This document shows positions 13,340-24,559 of a stretch of DNA of 64,000 bases, in pieces. The stretch lies in the NCBI RefSeq assembly GCF_027596085.1, contig NC_072472.1:14287471-14351470 (forward strand), written 5' to 3'. Each line of letters begins with the position of its first letter. Within the stretch, counting starts at the first letter, position 1. A model generated the notes under the pieces. It saw only the letters and a program-made list of their open reading frames with translations. It was not told the origin of the DNA and ran no database searches. This DNA is from Anoplopoma fimbria (taxonomy: Eukaryota; Chordata; Actinopteri; Perciformes; Anoplopomatidae). The position numbers and the translations under genes are program-made.

Positions 13340-15150
13340 CACTATATCTTAATTTAGTGTTAGCCTGCTAGCATTACTAATTAGACTGTAAAGGTTGATG
13401 GAAAGTCATAGTTTGAAGGTATTTGGTTGTAAATGAAAATATTGCAAAACTTACAATTTATCCTCTGGGGAACATGAATGATCGATTGAAAATGTGTTTT
13501 ATGATTTTTCAATTTTGACTAAAGTGGTAGTCTTTGCACAAAGCAGTGTGAAGAAGCCGCATCTAAACTGTGAGTGTACCTTAGAGAAGTTTCCCAACTG
13601 GATGTGATATGACTAACTTTGTAGAGAAGCAGAAAAAATATATATTTCTTCTACATGAAATTATGATTTTCCTCTTATCTGCTTTTCTTTCTTCTGAATT
13701 ACTTTTCAGGGCTCCAAATAAACAAAGGAAAATAGGTCTGAAGTAGACATTTCTTCATTTTGAGGCGTCACAAGCCGAAAAGTTTGGGAACTACAGCCCG
13801 AGTGTGCCGCGGCTGAGCTGAAGAAGTTAACAGTGACAGACGTCAATTTTTTATCGCTGAACGGAGACTGATTCTGACTGTACAACTTAAAAATGTTCAA
13901 CAGGAACAAGCACAGATATATAAAGACTGACTCTTGTGGGTCAAACATTATGTGAGAAGACTATGGACCAAAGCGGTGGAGCATCTAAATACACACAGCT
14001 CAGACTTAAATAATAACGCTTACAAACACAACTATGTGCATACTATTACAACATGCCCAACATTTCTACACAACTGTCCACTTATTATACTTACAGTACT
14101 TCATGTACAACTGCATTGCTGCAGGCAGTTGCCAATGGCTTGAATACTGACTAGGGAATATGCTACTGTAGAAGTCATAAGTATGGAAACAGGAGAATAA
14201 GAGTGAGGGTATGAATAATGGAAATGCAAATAATGCAAATAGGTCATTGTATAAGAGTAAAGTTAAAGAATAGCTGCAATCCAGCTCAAGACAGGTTTTA
14301 GGGAAAATTAATTCAATTGCAAAATGAAGGCAGGCTAGAACCAGAATAAGAATGTTTTTTATGCTGGAAATAAGCACTTGATTCCCAGAAGAACATTTGC
14401 ATACTGTTTTAAGCTGAAAGACAGCATTTGTACTGCTGGAAGTTAAGGCATACTAGAAGTTGGAAGAATCAAAGCGTTGACTCTTGCATTATGCAGCAGT
14501 GCATGTTCTGAACAATAATAATTCTATAATATCCCTCTCTTAACAATTCCCTTCTCTGTCTCCATTACAGCACTCCCTTCAAATGCACATACTCTGGCTT
14601 TACTCGCTCGTGTCACATTTCTGTCACACAGACAAATCATATTCTCATTCATTATAAAAAAATATATATTTTGCGAGGAGTGCGGTGGATGATCGCTACT
14701 AAAAATATATTTCAGAAATTAGTCCTTATGGTTTGAATCTCCCTCACTGAGAATATCTTAATAATAATTTGGATAATTCTAATAAATGAGAAAACGCTCT
14801 ATCCTCTCTTTTTATGCGTTCATCCCACAAAAAGCTGTTTTTGCTACAACGTGGCACCATATCAGCTTTCAGTATTAACCTATAGCTACTAGACCATTGT
14901 TTGTTTTGCCATTGTGAGTTTTTCAACCTATGCCCTCTGGTAATGGAACAAAAGTGCAGCAGCAGCTCAGCAGAAGCTTTGTTCAAAAGGAGAATTTCTG
15001 ACATCAAGTTAAGTCAGTTGGCAAATTTTCCAATTCAGTAGTAAGCAGCATGAATTACCGTTTTGAATCGAGCTGTTTTGGAAGCACAAAGTGTGTGTGA
15101 GAATCTGAAATGAGGCCTCCGGATCTTTTGAGGGTTTTCTACACTGAAGA
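13340..15150. other. Non-coding DNA, no gene seen
   Basis: AT-rich, only chance frames. A minus-strand stretch ending at 14096 has a GTAAGT donor-like end (CATGAAGTACT|GTAAGTATA) and an open frame upstream, but its phase does not match the exon at 45114 and the acceptor is weak, so it is not called. Confidence 0.5.
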
Positions 15151-15159
15151 GTATATTGT

Positions 15160-15380
15160 CTGTAGTACCACTATTCCCAAACTGGGGTAAGTGTACCTCC
15201 AGGAGTTTTGGAGCTCTCCAGAGCGGTAGAAGGGGAGATTCTAAATTTGGCATCAAATTATTAACAATGAACCTCATTAACTTTGGGAGCCTTCTGCTTA
15301 TCATCGCCTCCATTAAATTTGAGCATTTGTTACTAGAATCCCTAAAATATGTTTCATTAATACAAAATAAATTGAACATT
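15160..15380 (+). repeat. Dispersed repeat containing CCCAAACTGGGGTAAGTGTA
   Basis: The segment CCCAAACTGGGGTAAGTGTA followed by CCTCCAGGAGTTTTGGAG resembles a fish repeat with repeated GGGGTACGTGTACC-type motifs. Overlapping frames of 85 and 123 codons on the two strands lie in it and are not treated as genes. Confidence 0.4.
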
Positions 15381-15419
15381 CCGTGTACGATTGTGTTTTC
15401 TCTCATGATGTGATGGTCT

Positions 15420-17250
15420 CAAATCTTTATTTCAAACAGTTTCAGATGTCTGTTCTATTTTTGTCCTGCACCTGCTGTGTCAATCATATTATGCAACTAT
15501 CTGTTAGTATATCAACCTGCTCTGAATGCTTTTCTGGCTCTCACTCTGTCATAAAATGATGGAATTTTATCGAGGAGTCCAAATGAGAACTTGTGAAAAT
15601 TCTTGTCTTAAATCTTGTTGCAACATTCACATTAGCTTACTCTTTGATCTGCACTGTTTCTGCATGTGCCCAAGGCAACAGAAGGATGCAAAGCAGCAGG
15701 CAAACAGTAGATCAGTCAGGCACAGCAAAGAGATTTGGTATTCCTGAATTGCATCTGCTAGTAGTCCAGCCAGTGACAGCGTAGATTTATTTTTCTTATC
15801 GGCATGCAGCTTGTCCGTTCCATCTCCTCTCACATGGACGTTCTGTACGTTGTCTGCTTCCAGGCCAGACTGAGTAACTTGGCGTTCACAGCAACAAATC
15901 CTGCGACTGCCACACTGTTTCTAGACCACAGTGTGTCCTGTCAGAGTGTCCTTGAGTAATTGAACCCCTACCTGCTCACTCATTGAGAGCTACTACAGAT
16001 GGAAGTGTGGTTTTACATAAAAGCACAATGCTTCAACGCTGACAATCTGTTTGACTTCAAATAAGTATTTTAATACGGAAACCAAAGCTGAGAAGAACCA
16101 TTTAATGAACTGAAAAGATATTGATTAACTATTGTTTTACTGGAAATCAACATGTACCAATCAATTGATCCCCTAAAATGCACTCAGAGTGCATCTACAC
16201 CAATGCTGATCAATCCTCCAATGGATGTCAGACCGAAGAGCCTCTTTACTGTCAATTACATTTAATGTGACATTGACTGTTTTTAACCGTTTGGATTACT
16301 CATGTGTCCAGTGGGTTCCTTTTTCTGCTTGTATTAATGTCAACCTAGTTCTTCCTAGAATTATTAGGATCTTCTGTTAAGGATAGTTTTAATTGTACAA
16401 ACATTAACATAATAAAAAAAGAAAGAAGGAAGCACAACTCCAAATTTGAAGCTCCAAGTAACAGGATTTAGACATCATAAAATAAAACCATAACATTGTA
16501 CTTTATTGATAGCTCAGACTATAGATACACTAGATTAGAAAAATAAACAAAGCAGTACATTATTTACAGATCACAAAATGGAATCTACTGTTTTTCCCTC
16601 TCAAGGAAGCCCAATTAAAAGTTTTTGAGAAAACTGCTTGTTTAGAAAAAAAATAAAAGCCACACTGCTGCTATTACTACTACTGGTGCTCCTGTTTCTT
16701 CTTTTTCCTATCAATAATATATCATTTATAGATCATTTTTATTTTTTCCCTTTTTCTTTTGAGGGATTTGAAGGTCTGATGTGCAGCAGGGAGTTAAACC
16801 ATGCAGGTAAATGGTATCAGTGCAATCAGAAACTATGTTTTTTAAACACACTGGCACCCAGTGTGTGGAGGCTCATAAAACTCATTGCTACAGGGACCAA
16901 GTTCCTCTTTACACAAAGTTTTTATATAGAGAGTTCTTAGTGTACAGAAAAGTGACAAAGTACACTGAAAAAACTGAATAAATAGATCAAATAGATAGAA
17001 ACATAACAAATGTACAAGGGCTCACAGGATGATTTAATGAGTATGAAAATTAAGTGAATCATATGCTAGGGCCTAGCAAATTACTGTTGAAATAAAAATC
17101 TTTCAAGGATGTGTCAATGTTTATGGTTAAAACTTGGTTAGGTCTGATTAGGTACAACACAGCGATATCCATTTACCTCCACCACTTCCATATTTGGACT
17201 TTGTCGCTTGTCACCTGCCTTTCACATTTGCTGCTTACTTACTCATTATT
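15420..17250. other. Non-coding DNA, no gene seen
   Basis: AT-rich unique-looking sequence, no splice-bounded frames found. Confidence 0.5.
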
Positions 17251-17254
17251 TGGG

Positions 17255-17560
17255 GCTGGGAAATAATTCAATATGATTCATATCGGGCTTACGTCATATA
17301 TCGAGATATTGTGATACACATTAATGTTGTAAATTGATAATAACATACGACCTGAAATTTCTCAGAAAACCTGATAATTTTGATCTTTATTTCTTCATTA
17401 AATGACTAAATACTCAGTACTTTTTATAAGTATATGGTTAATTTATAAAGACTATATTTTTATTGAATTACCAGAAAAAATGCTTTATTGTAATATTAAA
17501 GGTTATCGAGATATGAAATGACCTATATGGTGATCGAAGCCATATCGCTTTGTAATTACT
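17255..17560 (+). repeat. Dispersed repeat with GGGCTGGGAAATAATTC start and ATATCGAGATAT motifs
   Basis: The head GGGGCTGGGAAATAATTCAA, inner TATATCGAGATATTGTGATA and end TATCGAGATATGAAATGACC with GATCGAAGCCATATCG resemble the fish repeat usually beginning GGGCTGGGCGATAT and ending in an ATATCG-rich inverted end. It is probably a non-autonomous hAT-like element, heavily mutated, without coding capacity. Confidence 0.5.
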
Positions 17561-18409
17561 ATGACAACTGGCTTTTTCACTTGAAAGATAACATATATGC
17601 TTTTGGAGCACTTGCTGAAACGCCTGATGCTTTTGTTCCTTCGGGGATGATCTCCAAAGTCTCACTAAGACACTTTATGTAGATTTTTCTATTTATTTGT
17701 CATCAACCTGTTTGGGTTGTAGTGATTGTTTTTTCAGGTAAAGACAGGACATGTCAGTTGTCAGATGCATAAAACTGTGTGAATGCACAAAGGCGTTATG
17801 CTTGTCAGATTTATAAAGCAGTGAGCAGGAATGGTTCTGTTTTACAAATCTCAATCATTGTAGAACAAGCCAAATTTCCCCTCCCATATTCAACCAGAAA
17901 TAATTATAAACACACACTTAATCAGCCCTCTTTTGCATATTTAAACTTCTGTCGGGACTTGTCAATGAAAAGAACAGCAAAGGCATAGTGCCATTTGAGT
18001 GATTGTGATGAATCAGTGAGGTTTCCCACATTTTCCTGTAAAACATCATCAGATTGATATCTCAATCATACGTCAGAAAGATAATCATTGATTCTATTAT
18101 AGTGCAGATATTGGAACAGACTTTACAAAGTATTTCACAAAATGAAAAGATCATTAACACGGAAAAATTATGGCTCCAAAGTAAATAAAACAATTCTAAA
18201 ATTCAGCCCGCATACATAATTAGGTAAAACTAAGAGTATAAATGTCCTTTAATTGTCATTTTACTTCAGATTGCTGTGTAGAAAATGTATTTGCCAATGT
18301 ATCATATTGTATGTCTACGTCTGCTCTACAATTCAGTGTGCGTGAGGTTCCCGCTTCCTCGCCACACATTCTGCTTTTATAAGTACCAGTTTTTTCATGC
18401 AGGAAAATA

Positions 18410-18411
<2 letters not shown>
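17560..18411. other. Non-coding DNA, no gene seen
   Basis: No gene, no clear repeat; ordinary AT-rich sequence. Confidence 0.5.

Positions 18412-18441
<30 letters not shown>
18412..18441. repeat. AT microsatellite
   Basis: Fifteen perfect AT units followed by an A/T-rich tail. Confidence 0.95.
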
Positions 18442-18444
<3 letters not shown>

Positions 18445-19194
18445 AAAAAATAAAATTGTTAAGACTCATTGCTCATACATCTGGACGCAGATCTAGGGTG
18501 TTGAAGGCAAACACGCTAACACTTAATCCCTCTCCCCAGCCTCAATACTGTCTTTATTGCACTGGATAAGAACACTATATTGTGTTTTAGCATAATTCAA
18601 AGGATTTATGTGGTCCATTTGAGAAAAAAGACAAACACAACACGTCATATGGTCAGCCCACATGACTAAGGGATTAGGAATCAGCAGAAGTGGTAAAGAA
18701 AGAGAAGTATTAAACTGCAGTACCATATAAGGAATCTGTCGCTAAGACTAAATTGATTTGTGTTTGATTTTCCATCCAGCTTTACATTTCAAAGGTGGTG
18801 ATGTTTTATTTGCCAAAGTTATGGAATCTGCTGCTTCTGTGAGCTGCTTAGTATCATACACTGTTATTAAATTAAACAGAGTCCCGGTTCAGAATATCAA
18901 AGGTTCGGTTTTCTTTTGATTTTCTTTGTGAGAAATCTTTCTCTGCGTTGCGTAAATCAATCAAATACACCCTCTATTAATCTTACTCTCACTTGTGTGA
19001 GGAAAAAAAAGCATTTAAAAAAAGAGAAATATGTTTCTCTCCCTGCTCACTGCCTCTCTGAGCTCCGTCTCCCAGGAGTGGAGCTCAGTGGGCAGCCTGT
19101 GGTAACGTACCCATACACACTGACCGTATGCGCCGGCAAACACGCACATACACACCCTGATGCACACTCACATAGACACAGAGGCGTGCACACA

Positions 19195-19270
19195 GAGCGG
19201 GTAATCTGTCTGATTGAAAGAGCTTTCAGACGGGTAATTAAATTTCCCAATGATCCGCTGCGGTGGCTAC
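19195..19270. promoter_or_regulatory. Possible conserved non-coding element
   Basis: A compact stretch with GGGTAATTAAATTTCCCAAT (homeodomain-type TAATTA core and an imperfect GGG/CCC dyad) and an inverted CTGAAAG/CTTTCAG-like pair (TTGAAAGAGCTTTCAGACGG). It stands out from the surrounding repeat-rich DNA. Conservation cannot be tested here. Confidence 0.2.
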
Positions 19271-19335
19271 ACACGAATCTGGCTTTCAGAGGTGAGCAGA
19301 CGACTGAGGCCCAAAGCAATAACACACAGCTACTG

Positions 19336-19479
<144 letters not shown>

Positions 19480-19829
19480 TATATTTCATGTTGACAAGGA
19501 CAAGATAAACACTGGGGCCTTTAACGACCATTAGCTCAACCATAACCTTCATCTTCAGCACTTCTGCTATCCCACTGTTATCCAAAAACAATCACACATG
19601 TACACACACACATGCGTCAGTGCTACCTGCCACCAGTATTGACAGTAATGCCAAAGACAGCCTAAAGCATAAATAAAACATTTATTAATACCATTTATTT
19701 TGAGGACAGAACACACACCCATGATGACACACCTCCTCCTATCACACACATGGGTGATCCAGGTGCAGCTTTAGGTACAGAAGGCTCATTGATATTCAAA
19801 TTTTAACAGAAAAATAAAAAATACATGAT

Positions 19830-20220
19830 GGTTAAAAGGAATAGTTCAACATGTTGGGAAATGACAACTTTTATTTGACACCTGTGTGGAAGTTAATGGT
19901 TTATGACCTTAGTTTGAAGATGTAACTAAACATTTTGGTGTATGCTTATTTGCTCTCTTTCTATGGGAAAGAGATGGGAAGATATTAATGTATTTCATTA
20001 GGTAAGGATGTGGAGTCCGAACATAGTATGCTAGGTTTATACCATATTGTCTGTACAGACGGCAAAAAACAAAACATGTCCTCACCAACCTGTCCTCTAT
20101 CTCACAACCTGCAACATAGCCGGATCGGTAAACTGCCGAGATAGATCAAATAGATCGTCATAAAATCAAAAATCGTCAAATCAACATCTTGCTTTCTGAA
20201 ATGTTCAACTGTTCCTTTAA
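19830..20220 (+). repeat. Dispersed repeat, GGAATAGTTCAACATGTTGG type
   Basis: The head AGGAATAGTTCAACATGTTGGGAAAT is followed by degenerate body words and a GTTCCTTTAA end. I recognise it as an abundant percomorph repeat. Two further partial copies are seen at 45985-46520 and 62822-63130, showing different preserved parts. It is non-coding. Confidence 0.5.
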
Positions 20221-20589
20221 ACTGTTTTTAACTTGGATTGTATGGCTGCCCAATAATCAAAATTGTTGTTGTGTTTTCTGCTGCAAGAAGACACTGTTCA
20301 CTGTACTCGGTGAACAATAAATCGGGCTCTCTTAACAGCTCACAACACAAAGACTGAAATGATGGGAAACGGTTGTGTGCCAAAATGCCTCATTAAAAAA
20401 AATACACTCAACTAAATAGTTAAACTCCTATCCAATTCCCCCACTGATAATTTGTTTTGAACAATAAATTGCAAAAATAATGAGCCCACAATTAGCTCAT
20501 CAAGGATCTCAACTTTGGTTTAGGGGAGAGAAAAATCACTTGTTTTCATCAAGCCTCTTCCCTCTTAGCTGTTGACTGGTTCCACTTAC

Positions 20590-20870
20590 AGTATTCATCC
20601 TCCCAGGTGAATATAAATGAGCAGCATTACAAGGAGAACACGGTGTCTGTTCATTGCAAAGAGAGGCCGAGAGACACAATAACCACCGCCTGTTGGGCTA
20701 AATGTAGCGCATCGGCAGCAATGAAAAGAACAGAGGTTATAAAAGCACCGGTGTGATTTGATCACCAATTGGCATGGCAACCAGCCCTGGCAAGCGGCCT
20801 AAATTAATCGAGGTCTCCCATGTGAGACAAAGGCCAAGCTAATCGAGCTGCTCAGAGTCTGAGTCTGTTA
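20590..20870. promoter_or_regulatory. Possible conserved non-coding block
   Basis: About 280 bases of more balanced composition with densely packed motif-like words: TGATTTGATCACCAATTGGC, CATGGCAACC (RFX-like half site), CCTAAATTAATCGAGG and GGCCAAGCTAATCGAG. Two TAATCGAG copies lie 40 bases apart. There is no extended open frame on the plus strand with splice context. This is the pattern of a developmental enhancer, but that is inference; no alignment was possible. Confidence 0.25.
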
Positions 20871-21416
20871 ACATCAAAAGGCAACAACAGCAGGTTCGAC
20901 AGACATCTGGATCCGTCATCAAACACATCTAACACTGGAGCGTTAGTAACTCATGTTGTTGTGTAGTTAAGTGTGAGAGTTTATCCATTCCTGAGGGGAA
21001 ACTCCATACTTTTCTCTGCACAGAAAGGTCAGAGTGGAGAACCGAACAGGATCCGTGTCGCTCATAGAGATACAGTGTGTTGCTCAAGGACACTTCAGTA
21101 GGTGCGTGTTTGTGTGTGTGTGAGAGAGACTGAGTGACAGAAGGAATTTGTATACATTTTTTTGAAAATGTGGCTTTTTTTTTCTAAGTTGCCAGTTTAC
21201 CTGAAATTACAAAGATTAGGTGACTTGTGCCAGAACAACACACACACACACACATATTGAAAAGCAATTCTCCCATCACTGGTTTTCCTTTTTTTTCTCT
21301 TTTTTTAAATACGCAGTTACTCAAATCTGCTGATGACAACAGCTCACGTCTACAGCTTCCTCGCCCATCTGGACAATATGTGCACAGTGTGCAACTCAAA
21401 AGAGTGTTTGCATTTG

Positions 21417-21529
<113 letters not shown>

Positions 21530-21999
21530 CACAGAGAAAACAAGTGAAAGGAGGCTTGGAGGGATGGAGAGAGGGATGTGTCTTGTTCTTTCTTGTTCCG
21601 TCTCCTTTTTTTTTCTTCCTTTTTTCACTGTAATTAGACAGGTCTGTGTGAGCGGCATAGCAAGCAGAATGATAGAGGAGCCACAGTGAGGTGGGGAGGA
21701 TGAAATTAGTCAGGGGAGACATGATGATGAGCCAAATACTAGAACGGTGCGTGGCGATTAGATTCGATCTGATCGGAAAAGAAAGGTGGCCAAATAAACA
21801 GTGTTGAGTGGCTCAGATGAGACAAACAAGAAATGTGACATGATGTGATACTGCGGATGTGATGAAAATTCCCTCCTCTGTTTTTAATTGCGGATGCACA
21901 AAGGTAGCATGCTAATCGCACAATCAGAAGAGAATGCAGAGTGCTGAGGCTCAGCCACTCCATCTGGGCTGTTTATCTGATTTCAGCTGTAACGTGAAA

Positions 22000-22440
22000 T
22001 TGGGATACGAGAGAGAGAGACTGGGACTAGAGAAAAACAGTGAAGGGGTATGGGGGTAAGGGGGAGGTATGTATGAGCTTGTGAGAGAAAAAGAGAGGTG
22101 AAGAGGAGTGGGACTGGGAGCAATTCACAAGCTTGTTAAAATACCACTAATTACCAGCTGGCCTTGAAATATAATGAGTCTACCTGAGTGCTAAGAGCTG
22201 AGGGGCAACAGTGAGACAGATATAATAGCAGGACAGGAGGAGAGCAGAGAGAGAGAAAAAAACGGTAGGAGGGAAAGATAAAAAGGGAAGACGCCACAAA
22301 CGGTGTCAAAGAGGTGCGGTGTTCATATAAACAGAGGCACTGTCACATAAACAAAAGTGGGAGAGGCTGTAATTGTAAATGTGTGATAGAAAGATGCACA
22401 TTGTTATGCAGAGAGAAAAACAGAGTCGAGACTATCAACA
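22000..22440 (+). other. Purine-rich stretch
   Basis: GA-rich plus strand (GAGAGAGA, GGGGGAGG, GAGAGAAAAA words) without a gene. It grades into the dispersed repeat at 22480. Confidence 0.5.
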
Positions 22441-22479
22441 CAGCAGGAAAAGTGATGAAGTTGTGTACCGTGTAACTAG

Positions 22480-22880
22480 GGCTGCAGTTAATGATACATT
22501 TGTGTCTTAATTATTTTGATTTAAAGATTAATTCAATTAATCAGCTTAATGCTGATGAATGACTGAGTTGTCAAGACATTTCTCTCTGAACCACAAAAAG
22601 TCAACCTCATGGTGGCACTAGAGGAAAAGTCAGGGATCCCCAGAGACGGTAGAAATTCACCCTCTGGTGACCATGAATGTCTGCACCAAATTTTATAGCA
22701 ATCCATTTAACACATTTGAGTTTGGACCAACTGACCGACATTGCTACCCTAGAGCAATGCTAAAAATACCCATTATAAATTCCCAGAGTCCCACATCTTC
22801 AAAGCATGGCCCAACAGGCCCAAACTCAAACATAAAGAAAATCCTCACATTTGAGGAACCAGAAATCAATTTGAATTATA
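22480..22880 (+). repeat. Composite of two dispersed fish repeats, one nested in the other
   Basis: The left part, TAGGGCTGCAGTTAATGATA with ATTAATTCAATTAATCAG-like words, is the head of a common GGGCTGCAACTAACGATTA-type element. The middle, GTCAACCTCATGGTGGCACT, CACCCTCTGGTGACCATGAA and ATGTCTGCACCAAATTTTAT, belongs to a second abundant family. The right part, CAAACTCAAACATAAAGAAA and CCTCACATTTGAGGAACCAG, again looks like the first family. The order suggests the second inserted into the first. Confidence 0.5.
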
Positions 22881-23304
22881 ATTGTTGTATTCACCTTCTG
22901 TCATTTTCAGCACTACATTTGACCAGGTGCATCTTGATTAATGTAAATAAGCCAAAGTGAACATAACAATAAACAGCACAGTAAACACAATCATGAGTTG
23001 CCCATTTACGTTTGAGTTTTTAGGGAATAGAGAGTCTGCCTCACGAGGCGTGCACAATACCCACTAAAGATACAGATCCATGGGATGGAAACAGACTTAA
23101 AAAGGTCAGCGCTTACAGCAGCATTGACGGTACTAAATGCAGTGTTCTGGTAGAGCATGACAGTGTTAGAGAGAAGAAGAGAAATGACTGCAGTACCTTG
23201 TTGGGGGCACAATGGTTGGAGAAGCTGGTTTAGAAAGTCCCTTGTGTTAACTGTGTGAATGTTTTGGTACACATGAAACACAAGACCTCACAATGGTCAT
23301 TTTT

Positions 23305-23468
23305 ACAGATTACTTTTGGCTTTTCTTTTTCTTTTTTGACAGGCAATTGCAGAGTGAGACAAAAGAAGGGGGGGCTGGGTGTTGACATGAGACAAATGTC
23401 ACAGACATGAAACCAGGACATCAATAAAACCGCTGAGCCAACTGAGTCACCAGGATGCCCTGAGGACT
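23305..23468 (-). mobile_element. Decayed tRNA-derived SINE copy
   Basis: Read on the minus strand, GGTGACTCAGTTGGCTCAGC resembles the tRNA-like head of a common fish SINE. It is followed by a degenerate C-rich middle (CCCAGCCCCCCCTTC) and the tail CTGCAATTGCCTGTCAAAAA with A-rich repeats and GCCAAAAGTAAT, close to the usual CTGCCTGTCAAATAAAGGC ending. The B-box region is badly mutated and part of the body is missing, so this is an old, inactive copy. The assignment rests on memory of the family. Confidence 0.5.
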
Positions 23469-24009
23469 TCATGTGTGACAGTTTCTACAAAGAGGAAAAT
23501 CTGAAATAAAAAAAAAGGGAAGATAATACATAAATCTACTCACATATTGTAAATGCTGATGTAGGACAGTCCCTTCACATTTTATTAAAACATTTGCGAG
23601 ATTTGTTCTGTAGCTCAAGGAAATGTTTCTCTTTAAATCATATACTAAGTGATGGAGCTGTTTATTAAACTGTGGATTTGTAGTCCAGTGTCACATTAAC
23701 AGAGATGTAGAGCATATCTAAGCTTGTAACTCTCATTTTGCATCATTTTATTTGAATTAGGTATTCCTAGGCTACATCTGGCTGCACACATACTAAAAGT
23801 TCCTCGCAGACATCTTTTAAGGCATGGAAATACTTTGCTTGAAATAATATTTTTTGTCTGATATGTTTTCCACAATTGCCTTGCTAATTCTTATAATTGC
23901 CTACCTTTCCTACACCTACTCCCATCCCCAATCCAGCGACTATGGATATGCAAACATTTCAAAGTTTTAACTGATGAACACAAAAAGTTACTAGTTGAAC
24001 TCATCCTGA

Positions 24010-24500
24010 ACTACTCCTACTGAAAAGTCGATTCTCATTGTATGTTCACCGCAGGATTCAAGTTTCCACATCACGCTGGTTTAAGTTGCATATTGGATCA
24101 TGATTGGTTTCCGAACTAGTTGTCACAAAATCATGCTCGTATGCACACGTGTTAAAGCTGAGATTTAAGGTGAATACAGAGACACTTTCCTCCTTCAGCA
24201 GATGAGTAAAAACAGCCTACCAGTGTGAAACTCTACAATCATTATTCTGCACACTGAAGCTCAAACATCCAGGTGAAGGAACAACATACAAAACACATTT
24301 TTGAGGATTGGAGGACTTTAAAAACAGATTAAACAATACATTTCAGCAAGTACCATTTATAAATACATGTTGTCCAAGTACGTAGGTGTTTTGAAGGACG
24401 GACACAATTTGAAAGCTCTCCATTCCCAAGTAACATCAAGGGAAACCAGGGAAGCTATGCTGTGCACGTCGCTGACCTGAATGTACACGAACCAGAGCTG
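24010..24500 (+). repeat. Probable dispersed repeat, unnamed
   Basis: Words such as TTTAAGTTGCATATTGGATC, AGAGACACTTTCCTCCTTCA and TGAGGATTGGAGGACTTTAA are familiar to me from several fish loci, suggesting a dispersed element. I cannot name the family or its limits. The minus-strand frame over 24366-24486 is open but lacks splice signals. Confidence 0.3.
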
Positions 24501-24559
24501 TTTGAAAAAAGAACATGCTGCATAACATTTTTTTTTTTTTCTTTTTAAAGAGAGTTGTT

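Noticed and set aside
15035..15406. Minus-strand frame of 123 codons
   Set aside because: Overlaps a dispersed repeat and an equally open frame on the other strand.
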